From: an uncultured Prevotella sp.
Lineage (GTDB): Bacteria; Bacteroidota; Bacteroidia; Bacteroidales; Bacteroidaceae
DNA: 64,000 bases
Assembly (NCBI GenBank): GCA_900771975.1
Contig: CAAGPV010000090.1
Location: 120,294-184,293 of the forward strand
Direction of reading: 5' to 3'
The notes beneath the pieces were generated by a model. It was not told the DNA's origin. It made no database searches and saw nothing but the letters and a program-made list of their open reading frames with translations. The position numbers and the translations under genes were made by a program. Position 1 is the first letter of the stretch; each line of letters opens with the position of its first letter. Below, one piece after another: positions 60,028 to 64,000 of the stretch.

Positions 60028-60870
60028 ATGTGGTATCCTATGGAGAGAAAGGTAAAAACATCCATGAAAAGAACCCGTCGCAAGCGCAACAACACTTCAT
60101 GCAACCGTGGCATTGTGACCGTCTTTGGAATTGCAGCTCTGACAGTTGCTATTATTCTTACTTTAGGCTTTCGCCTTCACATCGTGCAACGCTATCTCTT
60201 GTCTGTGCGCGAACGCAGTCTTGACAACCATTATGTAGACCACCTCAAGGGCGTCCCCTACTCTGCTCCACGCTACAATGGCATTGATGTGTCGCACAAC
60301 AACGGTTACATCCTGTGGGACTCTGTGGCTAAAGACCCTCGTATAGAGTTTGTATATATCAAGGCCAGTCAGGGAAGCAAAACCCTGGACGAACGTTACG
60401 GGCAGAATGTTCGCGGAGCGCAACGCCACAACATCGCCGTGGGTGCCTACCATTATTTCACCACCGCCCCTGTCAGCGCCCAGTTGGACAACTTCACCCG
60501 CCAGTTGGACCGCTTCGACCTCGACCTACGCCCCGTTGTAGACATCGAGCACGATGACTTCGAACAGTGGACCGACAGTCAGCTTCAAGACAGTCTTTCG
60601 CTCTTTGTGAAACTTTTGGAGGACCGTTATGGTTGCTCACCCATTGTCTATAGCTATCACGATTTCTATCAGCACCGCCTCTCTCCCCGCTTTCGCCCAC
60701 GTCTGCTATGGATAGCTCGATATAACGGACAGACCCAATCAGCCGGCGATTATCCCTGTCAACTGCGCCAGTACACCCAGCATGGTCACATTCGTGGCAT
60801 AGGCGAATATGTCGACCTCAACCGTTTTGTCGGAAGCACTACCCTGAAAGCACTGCACCGCAACCGCTAA
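60028..60870 (+). CDS. GH25 lysozyme-like protein with membrane anchor
   Basis: The 280-residue protein has a basic N-terminus, one membrane helix (about residues 29-49) and a GH25 muramidase domain: YNGIDVSHNNG (residues 83-93), FVYIKASQGS, GAYHYFTTA and PVVDIEHDD with the catalytic acids, ending YVDLNRF. It would cut peptidoglycan in the periplasm. Its place as the last gene of the locus suggests wall remodelling for polysaccharide export, which is inference. Downstream ATGs at 60040 and 60064 are possible starts. Confidence 0.85.
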   Translation: MWYPMERKVKTSMKRTRRKRNNTSCNRGIVTVFGIAALTVAIILTLGFRLHIVQRYLLSVRERSLDNHYVDHLKGVPYSAPRYNGIDVSHNNGYILWDSVAKDPRIEFVYIKASQGSKTLDERYGQNVRGAQRHNIAVGAYHYFTTAPVSAQLDNFTRQLDRFDLDLRPVVDIEHDDFEQWTDSQLQDSLSLFVKLLEDRYGCSPIVYSYHDFYQHRLSPRFRPRLLWIARYNGQTQSAGDYPCQLRQYTQHGHIRGIGEYVDLNRFVGSTTLKALHRNR

Positions 60871-60902
60871 GGTCGTTCTTTCCTTTTCGTTTTCCCATAA
60901 AA

Positions 60903-60938
60903 AAAGATTTGCAACCACATTGGCAGTTGCAAATCTTT
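60903..60938. terminator. Bidirectional terminator at the end of the polysaccharide locus
   Basis: A perfect 13-pair stem (60903-60915 with 60926-60938) with a ten-base loop lies between convergent genes. The minus-strand 3' side has a strong run of T. Confidence 0.8.
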
Positions 60939-60972
60939 CTGTTATAAAGCATTTTCTTCTTCAGGCTGACCA

Positions 60973-61614
60973 TCACTTTTTCAGGTCAAAGCCAATACGT
61001 ACGCCATCATAGTTTTTGCTGATGTCGCCGATGACTGTTGCTGTGGAGTTACCGCTCATGGTGGCAAGCGTTTGCAGCAAGGATAGGATTTTCTTGCTTT
61101 CAAAGAGTACTGCCATGCCCGTTGTCGTACGTTTGGTGTAGGCAGTGAGGTTGAGCAAGAGGCCGTTAAGCTTTAGTTGCTGGTTTTGCTGGTCAAACGT
61201 GAAAGTGCCATTGAAAGACTTTCCGTCTATTTTTGCAGAGAAAGAATGGTTTTTGTTGAGCGTAATCCAAGTGTTGCTTTTTGTAAATCCAAGTTTGTCG
61301 TATTGCGTCTTCAACTTTTGGCGCACCTCTGTGGCAGCCACTTCACCTCCAGCCTTGGCCAGCGCGTTCTCAGAAGTGAAGGCACAGCCCGGCCCGTTGT
61401 AGCTCCATGTGCCGTAGAGAGCGTTCTCCTGCACCTTGTCAAGACCGAGCACCGAACCGATGGCATTGCCGATGGTTTCGCCGTTGACGGTAGCCCCTAT
61501 AATGTCACCCAGTATGCTGCCGCCCGTTGAGCCAGTGGTGGAACTGCCCAAACTGCCGCACGCTGTCAGCGTGATTGCTGCCAGACTGGTAAGAAAGAAG
61601 TTGGTTTTCTTCAT
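60973..61614 (-). CDS. DUF4923-type lipoprotein
   Basis: The 213-residue protein has a lipoprotein signal (LTAC), a Gly/Ser/Thr-rich linker with GSTGGSILGDIIG, and a beta-rich domain with GTWSYNGPGCAFTSENALAKAG, which matches Prevotella DUF4923 proteins. It is probably an outer membrane or periplasmic lipoprotein. Function unknown. Confidence 0.8.
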   Translation of the reverse strand: MKKTNFFLTSLAAITLTACGSLGSSTTGSTGGSILGDIIGATVNGETIGNAIGSVLGLDKVQENALYGTWSYNGPGCAFTSENALAKAGGEVAATEVRQKLKTQYDKLGFTKSNTWITLNKNHSFSAKIDGKSFNGTFTFDQQNQQLKLNGLLLNLTAYTKRTTTGMAVLFESKKILSLLQTLATMSGNSTATVIGDISKNYDGVRIGFDLKK

Positions 61615-61669
61615 TTTGTAAATTATTTTTAGTTTTTGAAATTGTGTAAGCTATTTTCTTTTTCGTCTG

Positions 61670-61677
61670 CAAAATTA
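61670..61677 (-). promoter_or_regulatory. DUF4923 gene promoter -7 element
   Basis: The minus strand reads TAATTTTG, matching TAnnTTTG. A second match (TAACTTTG, 61735-61728) lies further upstream, so either could be used. Confidence 0.45.
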
Positions 61678-61876
61678 CAAAAACTTTGATAAATCCCCTC
61701 TCCCATTTGTCTTCTTCCCATTCTAAACAAAGTTAACAAAAGCCGTTGGTCGATGAAATCCACCACTTACCAACGACTGCCAAAACACCACCAGCGACGT
61801 TCGCCTGTTGTCATATCAGCAAGCAGCAAAAGAGCGTGAGGGTAATAGCGCAACTGCGTTTTCAACACCTTGTACA

Positions 61877-62260
61877 TCACCACTTCGCCCATTCGTCAAG
61901 GTCTCTATCCGGATTAGCCCAGAAGCTCTCAACTCGCGCAAGCAAAGCGTCCACCTGCGCACCTGTCAGCGACAACACCTTGGCCTTCAATCCATTTATG
62001 TCCACTTTCCACTTGCTGCCTGTCCCGTGAAAGCGTTCAGCGTCTTCACAGCTCCCACACAAAGCGACCTGGCTACAACGATAAGTCTCCGTGATAAACG
62101 CCCCGTTCAGGCTGTCTGCAAGAAATTTCCATTCCGATTCTGACAGTTTGCCTTTCAGCTCATCTGTCGATGCCTGACGTATCTTTCTCAGGGTCTGTGA
62201 ATTCGCTATCACTGCGTGGTTAATCGACTTCCATCCTCCTTCTGTCATCCACTCCGCCAC
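61877..62260 (-). CDS. Small hypothetical protein, possibly conserved
   Basis: The 127-residue soluble product starts at GTG; an in-frame ATG at 62248 is an alternative. It is helical and charged, rich in Trp (SESEWKFLADSLNGAF and DRDLDEWAKW), without signal or membrane segments. Its composition looks protein-like rather than random, and it lies just downstream of the ATPase gene on the same strand. Family not recognised. Confidence 0.6.
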   Translation of the reverse strand: MAEWMTEGGWKSINHAVIANSQTLRKIRQASTDELKGKLSESEWKFLADSLNGAFITETYRCSQVALCGSCEDAERFHGTGSKWKVDINGLKAKVLSLTGAQVDALLARVESFWANPDRDLDEWAKW

Positions 62261-62324
62261 ATCAAGCGGTAGACGAATTGTTACATGGATTAAATTTAAT
62301 TACACCTTTATTTATTTTATACAA

Positions 62325-63584
62325 TTACCCTTGTTCCAACAAATCCTTATCAGTCAGAAAATCCAACAGTCCAACAGTCAACACTCCAAGTTCATCTTCC
62401 TTGCGGTGGATATCATCACCTACAATGACAATCTTACGGAAGTGGTCATTGATTGACAATAAAGGTCGGCGCTCTTGTACCTCCTTTTCAGGTGTTGGCA
62501 TATGGAAAGCAGATTGAATGTAAACACGGTATGGTGGGCGATTCACAACAAAATCGACTTCCAATTGTCTTCTGACAAATTTGCCGTTTTCATCCTTTCC
62601 CCCAAGTTCTACCAAACCGACATCCACATTATAACCACGGCTACGAAGTTCGTTATATATGATATTCTCCATAATGTGCGTCTCTTCCTGTTGTCGATAG
62701 TTGAGAATGGCTGCACGAATACCTACATCGGCAAAGTAATACTTTGTTTCAGTACCAATATACTTTCTGCCCTTTACATCATAACGCAGTGCCTCCTCAA
62801 TGAGGAAAGAGTCCTTCAAATAATCAATATACTGCTTTATCGTATCTCTTTTTATAGCTACCCCTTGTACTGATTGGAATGTATTGGCTATTCTGGTCGG
62901 GTTGGTGGAAGAACCTATGCCCGAAGCGAGCACACGTATTAATTCTTTCAGTCCTTCGGGATTGCGTAGATGATTGCGTTCTATCACATCACGCAAGTAA
63001 GTCGTTTCATACAGACCACGCAAATAGTCTGTTTTCTTTTCTTCCGTTTCGAGCAAAGCCACCTGTGGCAGTCCTCCAAAAGTATAGTAATCCAACCAAG
63101 CTTTGCGTATATCGCCACCAATACCACTAAAGTATTCGTCAAAGGTGAGAGGCCATATGCGTATCTCGTCACCTCTACCTCGGAACTCAGTCACAACATC
63201 ACTTGACAGGAAACGAGAGTTTGACCCCGACACATACACGTCCACATTCCTCATGTGCGTCAAACTAAGAATAACCTCTACAAATTCTTCTACCAGCTGC
63301 ACCTCGTCCAAGACTATATAATAAGGATTGCCATCATCCACTACCTTAGAGTCTATATAGTCGAGCAAGGCATCAGGTTTCCTTAACCGCCTATTTCGGA
63401 AATCGTCAAGTTGTATCTCAATGATGTGATTATCAGTCACCCCATGTTCCAACAACCAGTTATGCCAGATGTCAAACAGCAGGAATGACTTCCCACATCG
63501 TCTGACACCTGTTATAATCTTCACAAGACCATTTCCACGTCCTGCGATAAGTTCATCCAAGTATTTCTTACGTTCAAATATCAT
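62325..63584 (-). CDS. AAA_14/DUF4143 ATP-binding protein
   Basis: The 419-residue protein has an N-terminal AAA ATPase domain with Walker A TGVRRCGKS and Walker B YIVLDEVQ, a sensor-like VYVSGSNSRFLSS, and the C-terminal DUF4143 domain that often carries a nuclease-like fold (RQLEVDFVVN). Such solitary ATPases are very common and variable in Bacteroidetes; their role is unknown. A TATCTTTG promoter element lies about 43 bases upstream of the ATG. Confidence 0.9.
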   Translation of the reverse strand: MIFERKKYLDELIAGRGNGLVKIITGVRRCGKSFLLFDIWHNWLLEHGVTDNHIIEIQLDDFRNRRLRKPDALLDYIDSKVVDDGNPYYIVLDEVQLVEEFVEVILSLTHMRNVDVYVSGSNSRFLSSDVVTEFRGRGDEIRIWPLTFDEYFSGIGGDIRKAWLDYYTFGGLPQVALLETEEKKTDYLRGLYETTYLRDVIERNHLRNPEGLKELIRVLASGIGSSTNPTRIANTFQSVQGVAIKRDTIKQYIDYLKDSFLIEEALRYDVKGRKYIGTETKYYFADVGIRAAILNYRQQEETHIMENIIYNELRSRGYNVDVGLVELGGKDENGKFVRRQLEVDFVVNRPPYRVYIQSAFHMPTPEKEVQERRPLLSINDHFRKIVIVGDDIHRKEDELGVLTVGLLDFLTDKDLLEQG

Positions 63585-63626
63585 ATTAGAGTACCATTTT
63601 TGATATTAGTATCATATTTTACACCG

Positions 63627-63634
63627 CAAAGATA
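63627..63634 (-). promoter_or_regulatory. Promoter -7 element of the DUF4143 gene
   Basis: The minus strand reads TATCTTTG, matching TAnnTTTG. Confidence 0.5.
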
Positions 63635-64000
63635 TCGATTTTATCCCAAAAGCAAGCACAATCAATGGAAAAACTGCGTTTAAGAAGTCAAGAAACAGTA
63701 AAACGTAGCTTCGTAAACTACACAAAAATGCTTTTTAGAACAAAAGGGTGTGACATGTAATCACACCCCACGTTCAAGGAAGTCGTTTCAACCGTACCCC
63801 TTTATGAATTTCGTCCTATAACTTCCATTCACCACATTATGGGGTCGGTTAAAAGCGCCCCTCCCAACCTTTATTTCGTGATTCCTGATGTAATCGAAAG
63901 TTAAATACGTTAAATTATTACCTTTTCGTATCTAAACAGAATCCACACAGTCACTTTTCTACCATTTAGAGCGTATAATACTGATAATCAACTAATAATA
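63635..64000. other. Gene-free right end of the window
   Basis: Apart from the hairpin at 63741-63768, no ORF longer than about 60 codons or recognised RNA is visible. Short GC-rich and AT-rich blocks alternate, as in intergenic or mobile-element boundary DNA. The function is not known. Confidence 0.5.
63741..63768 (-). terminator. Hairpin terminator for a minus-strand gene to the right
   Basis: A perfect 8-pair stem (63746-63753 with 63761-63768) is followed on the minus strand by TTTTG. It may end a transcript coming from beyond the right edge. Confidence 0.55.

Noticed and set aside
1..64000. tRNA or rRNA genes and insertion sequences
   Set aside because: No tRNA T-loop/acceptor patterns, rRNA segments, transposase genes or paired terminal repeats were recognised by eye; a dedicated scan could still find small or decayed ones.

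Overview
The window reads as chromosomal DNA from a Bacteroidales bacterium, most like Prevotella/Segatella. Supporting signs are the 290-residue Bacteroidetes-type primary sigma factor, the many TAnnTTTG promoter elements (several with an upstream TTTG about 19-20 bases away), a type IX secretion C-terminal signal on the first gene, a TamA/TamB-like pair, a UpxY-like NusG paralogue, a DUF4923-type lipoprotein, and the general absence of Shine-Dalgarno sequences.

Bases 1-36155 are mostly ordinary core genome. They hold a T9SS-exported repeat protein (5' end outside the window), a TPR/AraC regulator, rpoD, serB, two tandem deoxynucleoside kinases, prmA, a glycine-rich secreted protein, a FadL-like porin, RNase Z, mazG, valS, a UpxY/NusG-like antiterminator, a patatin, an HD hydrolase with glycerate kinase, a nitroreductase-like lipoprotein, an esterase, a GH3 beta-glucosidase, a Nudix hydrolase, the tamA/tamB-like operon and a SpoU-type methyltransferase. 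Hairpin terminators separate most convergent units. Two non-coding elements stand out here: a structured, apparently independent transcription unit (about 2635-2940) and an array of TTTTAG boxes at an exact 22-base period (19025-19096).

Bases 36156-39355 form a small defence segment: an AbiEi/AbiEii pair, then an Abi-like HEPN protein preceded by what looks like its own small structured RNA (38551-38637, with promoter, two hairpins and a closing stem).

Bases 39446-60870 are a surface polysaccharide (capsule or O-antigen) locus on the + strand. It opens with a promoter, a perfect Shine-Dalgarno sequence and a 25-codon leader ORF. Then come three membrane acyltransferases, a Wzx flippase, a Wzy/EpsG-type polymerase, about seven glycosyltransferases including a GT11 fucosyltransferase, a pyruvyltransferase, a TupA-like ATP-grasp protein, an asparagine synthase-type amidotransferase, a nucleotidyltransferase-fold protein and a GH25 lysozyme-like protein. 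Two acyltransferase genes carry poly-G tracts of 9 and 8. The G9 copy is frameshifted (off) and the G8 copy is open (on), which suggests phase-variable decoration of the glycan. An AT-rich insert (about 49030-52980) in the middle of the locus carries the fucosyltransferase, a broken AAA ATPase and an RloA/RloB (AbiL-like) defence pair.

Bases 60903-64000 hold a DUF4923-type lipoprotein, a small unknown gene, an AAA/DUF4143 ATPase and about 400 bases without a recognisable gene. Product calls come from motif recognition only; no database search was possible.
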